Assembly (NCBI RefSeq): GCF_018390695.1
Contig: NZ_JAHBGF010000003.1
Location: forward strand, 1-64,000
From: Ancylobacter sonchi
GTDB lineage: Bacteria > Pseudomonadota > Alphaproteobacteria > Rhizobiales > Xanthobacteraceae
Direction: 5' to 3'
Length of the DNA: 64,000 nt
Part shown: in pieces, positions 57,840 through 64,000 of the stretch
Layout of the letters: every line of letters starts with the position of its first letter
How positions within the stretch are numbered: position 1 is the stretch's first letter
Program-made: the position numbers and the translations under genes
Notes under the pieces: model-generated
Database searches by the model: none
What the model saw: the letters and a program-made list of their open reading frames with translations, nothing else
What the model was told of the DNA's origin: nothing

Positions 57840-58550
57840 ATGAACACACGTGAGCTGCAGACGCAGCTGACGGCGCTCGGCTATGCGCCGGGGGCCATCG
57901 ACGGGCAGTGGGGTAAGATGACGGAGGCCGCAGTTGTTGCCTTCCAGCGTGCGGCCGGCCTCTATCCCGACGGCATCGCTGGCCCCAAAACCGAGAAGGC
58001 ACTCGCTGCCGCACTGGTAGCCCTGAATGCCGCCGCACCGTCGCCAGCGCCGGCGCGCCAGAGCATGAGCGCCATAGGGCTGGCGGCGCTGATCGCTCGT
58101 GAAGGACGCAAACTCACGGCATACAAGGACAGCGTCGGTGTCTGGACCATCGGCATCGGCCACACTTCCGGCGCCGGCGCGCCGGTCCCCTATGCCGGCC
58201 TGACGATCACCGCGGCAGAAGCCGACGCCATCTTTGTCCGCGACATCGTCAAGTACGAGGACGCGGTGCGCGGCGCCATCAAGGTGCCGCTCGCTGATCA
58301 CCAGTTCGATGCGCTGGGGTCGCTTTGCTACAACATCGGGCCCACCGGCTTCGCGGGAGCCACCTTCGTCAAGCGGATCAACGCCGGCGACACGCCCGCC
58401 CGCATCCGCGCCGCCTTCCTGATGTGGCGCAAGCCCGCCGAGATCCTGTCCCGCCGCACCGCCGAGGCGGACCAGTTCGCCACGCCCTACGGCACCTCGC
58501 TGCCCAAGGCCCGATCGACCGACGCTCGGCCGATCAGCCTCGCCGCCTGA
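57840..58550 (+). CDS. Endolysin: peptidoglycan-binding domain + GH24 lysozyme
   Basis: A 236-residue protein. Residues 1-60 are a peptidoglycan-binding domain (ELQTQLTALGYAPGAIDGQWGKMTEAAVVAFQRAAGL). Residues 75-230 form a T4-type lysozyme with E88 in REG, D97 in YKD and T103 in WTIGIGH, the catalytic triad with proper spacing. GGAG precedes the ATG. It would break the cell wall at the end of infection. No signal peptide is seen, so it needs a holin. Confidence 0.92.
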   Translation: MNTRELQTQLTALGYAPGAIDGQWGKMTEAAVVAFQRAAGLYPDGIAGPKTEKALAAALVALNAAAPSPAPARQSMSAIGLAALIAREGRKLTAYKDSVGVWTIGIGHTSGAGAPVPYAGLTITAAEADAIFVRDIVKYEDAVRGAIKVPLADHQFDALGSLCYNIGPTGFAGATFVKRINAGDTPARIRAAFLMWRKPAEILSRRTAEADQFATPYGTSLPKARSTDARPISLAA

Positions 58551-58558
58551 GGTTCACC

Positions 58559-58873
58559 ATGGCGCAGATCTCCCGTGTTCTCCGCTCGGTCGAGGGCGGC
58601 GGCTTGATGTTCTGGTGTCCCGGCTGCGACGGCGCGCACATGGTTCGGGTCGGCGACGGTCCCGGCCCGCGCTGGGGCTACAACGGCAATGCCGAGCAGC
58701 CGACTTTCACGCCGTCGGTTCTTGTGACCTACAACGGCCCCGATGCCGGCCGGGACGGCGCCCCGCCAGCGGTCTGCCATTCCTTGGTGGGCGACGGCCG
58801 CATCCAGTTTCTCGGCGACTGCACGCACGCGCTCGCCGGGCAAACCGTGCCGCTGCCGGCGTGGGACGAGTGA
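58559..58873 (+). CDS. DUF6527 family protein
   Basis: A 104-residue protein with MFWCPGCDGAHMVRVG, WGYNGNAEQPTFTPSVLVTYNG and GRIQFLGDCTHALAGQTVPLPAW, the DUF6527 pattern (often mislabelled ammonia monooxygenase). Cys and His residues suggest zinc binding. It lies in lysis operons of many rhizobial phages without known task. Confidence 0.8.
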   Translation: MAQISRVLRSVEGGGLMFWCPGCDGAHMVRVGDGPGPRWGYNGNAEQPTFTPSVLVTYNGPDAGRDGAPPAVCHSLVGDGRIQFLGDCTHALAGQTVPLPAWDE

Positions 58874-58941
58874 GCATCCCTGGCTGAGCGCCTTCGTAAT
58901 CCGCGCCCGAAAATTTCAGATTCCTTGCAGAGGACATGACC

Positions 58942-59316
58942 ATGACCGCGACCCAGATGGCCGCCACGGCGGTGCTTGCCCAGCTGACGCCCGCCATCAC
59001 GGCGGCGACGCATACGGCCATTGCCAACACCGCCTCCGGGCTAGGCGGCGCCGACGCGACGGTGATCGCGAAAGAGGTGGCCAAGGCCGCCACGGACACG
59101 ATCATCAACCAGACGAACAACGAGCCCTGGTACCTGTCGCGGGTGACGCTGGGCGCGCTACTCGCCCTGGTCGGCGGGGCTTACTCGCTCGGCCTCGACT
59201 TCGCCGACGGTACCCCTCCGAGCGTCGACAGCCTCACCTCGCAGCTGACGGCCATCGTCGGTGCCGGCACCGTGCTCTATGGCCGGTGGGTGGCCAAGAA
59301 GCCCATTGGGGCCTGA
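58942..59316 (+). CDS. Holin-like membrane protein
   Basis: A 124-residue protein with two membrane segments (VTLGALLALVGGAYSLGLDF; LTAIVGAGTVLYGRWV) and a long Ala/Thr-rich N-terminal part. Size, topology and place after the endolysin fit a holin. AGAGG lies eight bases before the ATG at 58942; a second ATG at 58936 could give a two-residue longer form, as in dual-start holins. Confidence 0.65.
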   Translation: MTATQMAATAVLAQLTPAITAATHTAIANTASGLGGADATVIAKEVAKAATDTIINQTNNEPWYLSRVTLGALLALVGGAYSLGLDFADGTPPSVDSLTSQLTAIVGAGTVLYGRWVAKKPIGA

Positions 59317-59327
59317 GGTTCAGGGGA

Positions 59328-59573
59328 ATGGCGGAAAGCGCGCAGTTCGACGATCTCGACCCGAAAGTTCGTGAATTCCTGGCAGACCTCGATGAGGAGA
59401 AGGTTGCCGAGCTCGAGGAAGCGATCCGCTTCACGCGCGCGACCAAGACCGTGTCCAAGTTCCTGAAATGGTGCGTCATCACCGTCGTGGCGATGTTCAT
59501 CACGACGGCCGCTTTGGGAGAGGCGATCCAGAAGATCTGGGGTTGGTTCATCTCCATAGGAGGCCCGAAATGA
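59328..59573 (+). CDS. Small membrane protein of the lysis cassette
   Basis: An 81-residue protein with an acidic helical start (DDLDPKVREFLADLDEEKVAELEEAI) and one membrane helix (FLKWCVITVVAMFITTAALGEAI). It could be a second holin or antiholin. The next gene overlaps by ATGA. Confidence 0.6.
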   Translation: MAESAQFDDLDPKVREFLADLDEEKVAELEEAIRFTRATKTVSKFLKWCVITVVAMFITTAALGEAIQKIWGWFISIGGPK

Positions 59574-59998
59574 TCTGGCGTGCTGTCACCCTTTTCTCAT
59601 TCGGCCTATTCGGCGCATGGGCGGGATTGCAGGTCACCAACCGCGATCCGCCCGTCACCGTCTTTAGCGCCCAAGCGGAGGCGCCCGCGCCGCCCGACGG
59701 CACGTTGCGTATCGCCTACACGCTGCAGCGGCATCGGCAATGCGACACGACGGTGGACCGCTCCATCATCGATTCCGCCGGCACGCGGTTCGTGCTCGAC
59801 ACCCTGACGTTCGTGACGGGTGCTGGCCCGATCGGCCAGGAGAGCTACGTGTCGACGATTCATATCCCGGCTCAGGCGACGCCCGGGCCGGCCCGCTACC
59901 GCACGACGGCGCTGTTCATGTGCAATGTCACCAATCGGCTCTGGCCGATCTACGCGCCGACGCGAGAGGTGCCCTTTGAAATCGCCGCGAGCGGATAG
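59570..59998 (+). CDS. Membrane-anchored periplasmic protein of the lysis cassette
   Basis: A 142-residue protein with an N-terminal signal-anchor (MIWRAVTLFSFGLFGAWAGLQ) and a beta-rich outer domain containing Cys in RQCDT and FMCNV. It may be located on the periplasmic side of the inner membrane. Rz-like spanins are usual here, but the sequence has no coiled coil, so function is open. Confidence 0.6.
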   Translation: MIWRAVTLFSFGLFGAWAGLQVTNRDPPVTVFSAQAEAPAPPDGTLRIAYTLQRHRQCDTTVDRSIIDSAGTRFVLDTLTFVTGAGPIGQESYVSTIHIPAQATPGPARYRTTALFMCNVTNRLWPIYAPTREVPFEIAASG

Positions 59999-60227
59999 TT
60001 GGGGCGCGCGCGTGCTACTCGCGCCCGGCGCCGACCGGGCGATACTGGATATCCCGACCGGGCTGGTGATCGTCGATCGCGGCCACAACACCGCCCATGG
60101 TGACCCGGCCGAGCTGCGCCGATATGCGCGCGCCATCCTCGCCGCATGTGATGCGGCCGAGGCGGTGACGCAGGTGCTGCCGCCCGCACCGCACTTCCTC
60201 GATCACCTCGTGCGCGAAGGCATCTGA
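59976..60227 (+). CDS. Small last gene of the late operon
   Basis: An 83-residue protein (ARVLLAPGADRAILDIPTGLVIVDRGHNTAHGDPAELRRYARAILAACDAAEAV). The start is taken as the TTG at 59976 with GAGAGG before it; a GTG at 60012 is the alternative. The function is unknown. A terminator follows at 60308. Confidence 0.55.
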   Translation: MKSPRADSWGARVLLAPGADRAILDIPTGLVIVDRGHNTAHGDPAELRRYARAILAACDAAEAVTQVLPPAPHFLDHLVREGI

Positions 60228-60307
60228 GATCTGCGCCACGGCGCGGATGCCGCCGGGGCTCCCGGCACCTCGGGCTTCTGTCGCCCGTTCATGACCGCCC
60301 TTGTCCT

Positions 60308-60341
60308 GCCCGCTCTCCTCGCGGAGGGCGGGCGTTTTTTT
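60308..60341 (+). terminator. Rho-independent terminator ending the late operon
   Basis: GCCCGC-T-CTCC, loop TCGC, GGAG-G-GCGGGC, then a G and seven T. A stable stem with a long T run, 80 bp after the last late gene. Confidence 0.9.
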
Positions 60342-60361
60342 GTGTCTGCGATCGAGCGGCG

Positions 60362-60694
60362 CTAACCTCGCAGCACCAGCACGATCTTCTCAAGGTCGTT
60401 GTATCCCGCGGCGACAACGGTCCCGCCCTCTACCGCGATGTAGTCGGCGCGGAAGCCGATCTTGACGGTGTCGCCCTTCTTCTTAACCGCCTCCCAAGGC
60501 TGGGGAATGAAGGCCGACCAGCCTGACCACGTCCGCAGACCCCCCGGCGGGTTCTCGGGTGCCATAATCCATTTGTCGCCATCCTTGGCGAAGCGGCGAT
60601 TTACGAGAGCATAGGGTTCCATGCCCGCTTCATGGGCGATTCCCCCTGACCAAGCCAGCGGGGCTTTCTTCGTTCCTACCGCGCGCGATACCAT
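60362..60694 (-). CDS. Hypothetical protein of the SOS-box cluster
   Basis: A 110-residue protein, MVSRAVGTKKAPLAWSGGIAHEAGMEPYALVNRRFAKDGDKWIMAPENPPGG..., compact and with many aromatics. It follows a zinc-ribbon gene with 19 bases of overlap, both downstream of the SOS box at 60882. The function is unknown. A shorter form from a Met at residue 25 is possible. Confidence 0.6.
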   Translation of the reverse strand: MVSRAVGTKKAPLAWSGGIAHEAGMEPYALVNRRFAKDGDKWIMAPENPPGGLRTWSGWSAFIPQPWEAVKKKGDTVKIGFRADYIAVEGGTVVAAGYNDLEKIVLVLRG

Positions 60695-60879
60695 TTCTGC
60701 GCGTCCCGCATGGTCATGTTGAGCCGCCTGACGTCGCCCCGGCAGCCCATCTCGCACCGGAACTTGTACGGCTCTTTCGCGCCAGGCTTGTTCATTTCGA
60801 TGAACCGACGGTCGGTGACGGCCCGATGCCCGCACGCAGCGCACTCAAGACAGATGACGAAGAACCCTAGCCCGACCAT
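60676..60879 (-). CDS. Small zinc-ribbon protein, SOS-box controlled
   Basis: A 67-residue protein, MVGLGFFVICLECAACGHRAVTDRRF ... KFRCEMGCRGDVRRLN, with four to five Cys that could form a zinc ribbon. An exact GTTC-N7-GTTC box ends three bases before the ATG, so LexA would block the start of transcription or translation. There is no ribosome site, and the mRNA could be leaderless. Confidence 0.6.
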   Translation of the reverse strand: MVGLGFFVICLECAACGHRAVTDRRFIEMNKPGAKEPYKFRCEMGCRGDVRRLNMTMRDAQKWYRAR

Positions 60880-60881
60880 GT

Positions 60882-60896
60882 GAACAGAAAGAGAAC
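60882..60896 (-). promoter_or_regulatory. LexA (SOS) box before the 60879 gene
   Basis: On the minus strand: GTTC-TCTTTCT-GTTC, an exact match to the alphaproteobacterial box. It lies right at the start of the small zinc-ribbon gene and between it and the SRAP gene. Confidence 0.75.
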
Positions 60897-60932
60897 GCGG
60901 AGGGGCGAGAGTCAATCCGGTGGCCGTTACCG

Positions 60933-61580
60933 CTAGGCCGCCGCGGGCCGCTCCACGACGACGACAGCATCGTCCGGAAGCGGGCGCTGGAGCGCCTTCG
61001 CCTCGCCCCACGGGGCGCGCATCCAAGTGTCCCGCTCCTCTGCCGTCGTCAGGATCACCGGCATCGCCTTGGTGTGGACGGACCCGACCACGGCGTTAGG
61101 CGTCGTTGTCAGGAAGCCGTAGAGGTCGGCCGTCACCTCGCCCTCCTTCAGCTTGCGAACGCTCGTCCACGACGTCCACAGGCCGGCGAAGAAGGCGAGA
61201 GGCTCATCCGGCGACAAGGCGAACCAAGACCAGGTCTCCGGCCCGCGTGCGCCGGCCGGGGGCTCCGAGAAGGACGTGAAGGGCACCAAGCACCGGTGCT
61301 CGACGCCGAGCCAGCGCCGCCAGTGCGGCGAGCCGGTGTTCCGGATATTCGTGATGCCCTTGTCCGTCTTCTTGCCCTCAATGGCGAAGGCGGGGGAGGG
61401 CATCCCCCAGCGGGCTAGCACGAGCTCACGCTCGCCGTCGGCGGCCGTGCGCACGATCGGCGCCGGATAGTCGGGATAGATCCCGGCTTGCGGGGCGAGG
61501 TTTCCAGCGCCATTGCGCAACGTCCCGACGAGGTCGGTGATCGCCTGCAGGTTCGAATGGTGGCTGTAGAGGTTGCACAT
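60933..61580 (-). CDS. SRAP (YedK/HMCES) family protein
   Basis: A 215-residue protein starting MCNLY, with the invariant Cys2 that forms a thiazolidine bond to abasic sites in single-stranded DNA. Further SRAP marks are [36 protein letters not shown] and [10 protein letters not shown]. It shields abasic sites or crosslinks and acts at replication forks. Located in the integrase cluster, next to an SOS box. The ATG at 61580 is fixed by the Cys2 rule. Confidence 0.88.
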   Translation of the reverse strand: MCNLYSHHSNLQAITDLVGTLRNGAGNLAPQAGIYPDYPAPIVRTAADGERELVLARWGMPSPAFAIEGKKTDKGITNIRNTGSPHWRRWLGVEHRCLVPFTSFSEPPAGARGPETWSWFALSPDEPLAFFAGLWTSWTSVRKLKEGEVTADLYGFLTTTPNAVVGSVHTKAMPVILTTAEERDTWMRAPWGEAKALQRPLPDDAVVVVERPAAA

Positions 61581-61582
61581 GG

Positions 61583-61610
61583 CCGGCAGCGTATGACGCC
61601 CTGCTGCCGG
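61583..61610. promoter_or_regulatory. Hairpin just upstream of the SRAP start
   Basis: CCGGCAGC-gtatgacgccct-GCTGCCGG-type stem (8 bp), which begins three bases from the ATG. It could reduce translation of SRAP or end transcripts from the upstream gene; the stop of that gene is at 61613. Confidence 0.4.
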
Positions 61611-61612
61611 CA

Positions 61613-61834
61613 TCAATCGCGGGCCGCGCGCCATGTCTGGGAATAGCCCCGCCACCCGAACAGGCTGTCGCCGGATTCGATCAGCCGGTTGCCGAGGCGC
61701 CCGATGGTGGTGCGGTCGAGCTCTTCGTAGGGCTCTTCGAGCCACCACACCCGGCCGGCGCGGGTGAACATCATGTAGACCGGCTCGCCGGCCTCAATGC
61801 GGTCCTCAGCGGTCGCCTGGTTCGTCGATGTCAT
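61613..61834 (-). CDS. Small phage protein
   Basis: A 73-residue protein, [49 protein letters not shown]..., beta-rich at the start. It overlaps the neighbouring small gene by 29 bases. No known family. Confidence 0.6.
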   Translation of the reverse strand: MTSTNQATAEDRIEAGEPVYMMFTRAGRVWWLEEPYEELDRTTIGRLGNRLIESGDSLFGWRGYSQTWRAARD

Positions 61835-62039
61835 TGCCGTTGAACCTGCTGGGTGGATCCGCCTCGGATCCGGCGGCGAAAATTATCGTGTCGCCCGGGG
61901 CGATCTCACGCCGGGCGCGCTGGTCCCATTTCCGATGGATGAAGTCCGGCCGGCCCCAGAGGCGCACGGCCGACAGGAATTCATCGCCGCGGAAGGCGAC
62001 GAAGTGCAGGGCAGGGGTCACGCCGTCGGATGCAGCCAC
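61806..62039 (-). CDS. Small phage protein next to the integrase
   Basis: A 77-residue protein with HFVAFRGDEFLSAVRLWGRPDFIHRKWDQRARREIAPGDTIIFA, a sequence found in many rhizobial prophages near the integrase. Its start lies 22 bases inside the integrase gene end. It could be an excisionase-like partner, yet no helix-turn-helix is visible, so this is not asserted. Confidence 0.65.
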   Translation of the reverse strand: MAASDGVTPALHFVAFRGDEFLSAVRLWGRPDFIHRKWDQRARREIAPGDTIIFAAGSEADPPSRFNGNDIDEPGDR

Positions 62040-63352
62040 GTGAATTTGATCCTGTCCAGCAGATCTTGGCGGCGCTTCATCTCCGGCCCGTCGCCATAGA
62101 GCGGCCGTCCGAACTCATGCCCCATCAGATCGGCCTGCATGCGGTCGGATGCGCCGGCATTCTCGATCCGGAACTGGAAGGTGTGCCGCAGCGAGTAAAT
62201 GGTGTGGCGGGGAGAAGGGCGCAGCTTGAGTGCCGTGATCTGCTTGTTGATCGCTGCCGAAGCGGAATCCGCGTTGTCGGCGTAGCGAGGGAAGCCTGCC
62301 GGCGCTTGCCGAAGTGCCCATAGCGCGACGCCGACGAGCGGGATGCGCCGGATGGAGTATTCAGTCTTCTGCCGGCGATCGTCCCGCTCGGCGACCTCCA
62401 CGTGGGGAACGGCATCCGCGAGCCGGATGTCCTGCGGGCGCAGGTTGCAGACCTCGCCCAACCGCATGCCCGTTTCGATCATGACATAGACGATGAGGCG
62501 CGCATTGAGGTTCAGGCTGTCGAGGGCGCCGGCGGCGAGAAAGCGGTCCTGCACCCAGTCGGGATTGAACATCGGCCGCTTGCGCAGCTTCGTCTTGTTC
62601 GTCTCGGGGAGCGACACTTTTTCCCACACCGCATGAAACGAGGTGCGCAGAGCGGCGTCGACGACCGCCAACATGCCCTTGATGTCGGTGAAGCTGCGGT
62701 TGGCGGTGTAGGCGCGCAGCCCCTCCGTCTCGACCTTCCCCATCCACCAGTCGCGAAACTTCAGCACCTCGGTGCGCGTGATGTCGGCCAGCCCGACGTC
62801 ACCGAGTTGATCCTGCAGATAGGTGAGGGCGCGCCGGCGGGAGGTCTCGTGCGCGGACAGCTGGCCGGGCGACATGCCTGCGAGCGCCGCCTTGCCGTGA
62901 GACGCGTAGAGCTCCCAGACCTCGCTGATGCGGGGATTATGCGGCGGCTCGGCGCCTAGAATGGCGGCGACTGCCGCGGGGTTCTTGATCGCGTCGCGAG
63001 CGTCGAGCGTGCGGGAGACAATCTCGTCGAGCGGTCCAGACAGGATCGAGGCGAGGGGCTTGTAGACATAGCCATAGGCCTGCGCGCGAGCGACGCGCTG
63101 GTCATGCTGGTCCCAGCTCTGGCGGGTGTCCTTGCCTTCAAGGAAGTCGCTCCAGAGGGCCTCGACGCTCTCGTGCACGCGCCGGGCGGTCGCAAGGGCC
63201 GTCTGGAGATCTTTCGTCTTCAGGCTGTGCCGGATGTGTGTCCGACGGTGCGCTGGATCTTGCGGGATGAGGGTCGGAATCCGGCGATAGTACCGATAGA
63301 CGCCAGTCCGCGGATCCCGCTTCACATAGCGATCAATGCCGCCGCCACCCAT
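62018..63352 (-). CDS. int: Tyrosine-family integrase
   Basis: A 444-residue tyrosine recombinase. N-terminal arm- and core-binding domains (about 1-220), then the catalytic domain: TGMRLGEVCNLRPQDI (first Arg), YSLRHTFQFR (Arg 389), LMGHEFG (His) and the nucleophile Tyr 419 in RPLYGDG. It would insert the phage at the tRNA-Asn gene. The ATG at 63352 has CGGGG upstream; the ATG at 63376 is an alternative. The open frame extends into the tRNA, which is not coding. Confidence 0.92.
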   Translation of the reverse strand: MGGGGIDRYVKRDPRTGVYRYYRRIPTLIPQDPAHRRTHIRHSLKTKDLQTALATARRVHESVEALWSDFLEGKDTRQSWDQHDQRVARAQAYGYVYKPLASILSGPLDEIVSRTLDARDAIKNPAAVAAILGAEPPHNPRISEVWELYASHGKAALAGMSPGQLSAHETSRRRALTYLQDQLGDVGLADITRTEVLKFRDWWMGKVETEGLRAYTANRSFTDIKGMLAVVDAALRTSFHAVWEKVSLPETNKTKLRKRPMFNPDWVQDRFLAAGALDSLNLNARLIVYVMIETGMRLGEVCNLRPQDIRLADAVPHVEVAERDDRRQKTEYSIRRIPLVGVALWALRQAPAGFPRYADNADSASAAINKQITALKLRPSPRHTIYSLRHTFQFRIENAGASDRMQADLMGHEFGRPLYGDGPEMKRRQDLLDRIKFTWLHPTA

Positions 63353-63477
63353 GCTGTGCCCCGATTTGTACCCCATTTGTGGCGGGATCTGTGCCGCATG
63401 ACAAGGGGTGTTTAGGGACCAGCGCCTTTGAAAGGCTTGCGGTGTATGGTGTCTGAGTGGTCCCTCGTAAGAGGGGG

Positions 63478-63498
63478 TGGCTCCCTGAGCAGGACTCG
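63478..63498. repeat. attR core (21 bp) inside tRNA-Asn
   Basis: Identical to attL at 284-304. It corresponds to the last 21 bases of the tRNA including CCA, so the tRNA remains complete at this end after integration. Confidence 0.9.
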
Positions 63499-63553
63499 AA
63501 CCTGCGACCATTCGATTAACAGTCGAACGCTCTACCAACTGAGCTATCAGGGA
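63478..63553 (-). tRNA. tRNA-Asn (GTT), CCA encoded
   Basis: A 76-base cloverleaf on the minus strand: acceptor TCCCTGA pairs with TCAGGGA, D-arm AGCTCAGTTGGTAGAGC, anticodon loop CTGTTAA giving GTT, T-arm GCAGG-TTCGAGT-CCTGC, discriminator G and CCA. It is the integration target of the prophage. Confidence 0.95.
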
Positions 63554-63647
63554 AAGGAGGCGACCGCGTCGCCGTCACTTCATGGGCGCCCCTATAGCAA
63601 TGCCGGATGCGTTTGTGAAGTCGCATCCGGCATGCATGTGGATATCT

Positions 63648-64000
<353 letters not shown>

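Larger units (their letters stand above)
284..63498. mobile_element. Complete siphovirus-type prophage, about 63.2 kb
   Basis: The element is bounded by identical 21-bp sequences (attL 284-304, attR 63478-63498), the right copy lying inside tRNA-Asn. It contains a tyrosine integrase, a repressor/cro control region, a replication operon, and a full HK97-like head, long non-contractile tail and lysis set. No tail sheath or baseplate genes of a myovirus are seen, and the order of terminase, portal, protease, capsid, connector, tail tube, chaperone and tape measure is that of siphoviruses. Structural genes are all intact. Only the small gene at 30906-31247 is interrupted, so the prophage may still be inducible. 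Confidence 0.95.

Noticed and set aside
63353-63538. N-terminal extension of the integrase into the tRNA
   Set aside because: The frame is open but passes through tRNA-Asn; the shorter start at 63352 has a ribosome site and begins at the natural arm-binding domain.

Overview
The window holds one nearly complete temperate phage genome, about 63.2 kb, integrated into a high-GC alphaproteobacterial chromosome. Hyphomicrobiales (Rhizobiales) is the likely order. The case rests on general base composition, a GapR/DUF2312 protein, an alphaproteobacterial-style DnaA, two exact GTTC-N7-GTTC LexA boxes (the alphaproteobacterial SOS box) and many small gene types typical of rhizobial prophages. The boundaries can be read directly. 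A 21-bp sequence at 284-304 is repeated at 63478-63498, where it forms the 3' end, including CCA, of a tRNA-Asn(GTT) gene. The tyrosine integrase gene lies just inside that end. Outside the prophage are a fragment of an IS3-type transposase on the left and the end of an ABC transporter ATPase gene on the right.

Layout. (1) 410-18546: a long leftward early/accessory operon of some 30 tightly coupled genes. It includes an ASCH protein, a C5-cytosine methyltransferase with an internal array of seven ~40-residue repeats, a helicase-methyltransferase fusion, a DUF1643 protein, a sulfotransferase-like protein, a ProQ/FinO protein, an RHH protein and an XRE regulator. One membrane-protein gene (7732-8418) runs against the operon. 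(2) 18547-21700: the control region. It carries a lipoprotein gene, a short gene behind an SOS box that is a candidate antirepressor, a CI-like repressor without a cleavable peptidase domain, and a YdaS/Cro-like gene. Four copies of the operator TGAAAG-N5-CTTTC(A/G), one of them with a mismatch, lie in the repressor/cro intergenic region and at the leftward promoter. (3) 21698-30812: a rightward replication operon with GapR-like, ParB-like, winged-helix, GP88-like, complete DnaA, MT-A70, TSCPD, MmcB-like nuclease, PP-loop and replication-initiator-like proteins. It ends at a strong terminator.

(4) 30906-31930: an amber-interrupted gene and a RelE/XRE toxin-antitoxin module with two perfect palindromic operators. 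(5) 31954-56593: the late operon of an HK97-like siphovirus. It encodes HNH nuclease, terminase, portal, protease, capsid, connectors, tail tube, a tail chaperone with a readable -1 frameshift site, a tape measure with a muralytic domain, tail tip proteins and two beta-helix tailspikes. (6) 56623-60341: a reverse-strand, AT-rich hexapeptide acyltransferase (likely lysogenic conversion), a possible structured RNA, then endolysin, holin-like genes and a terminator. (7) 60362-63352: a leftward cluster with an SOS box, an SRAP/YedK-type DNA-protein crosslink enzyme, small genes and the integrase.

How it fits together. In the lysogen the repressor would hold both early promoters through the shared operator. 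DNA damage would relieve LexA at the box before the small gene at 19725, whose product could inactivate the non-cleavable repressor. The rightward operon would then start replication with its own DnaA and an initiator protein whose gene contains an origin-like repeat array. The late operon would then build particles, and the two tailspikes would deal with surface polysaccharide that the prophage itself may acetylate through the acyltransferase. The regulatory logic is inferred from sites and gene order; the domain calls rest on motifs seen in the translations.
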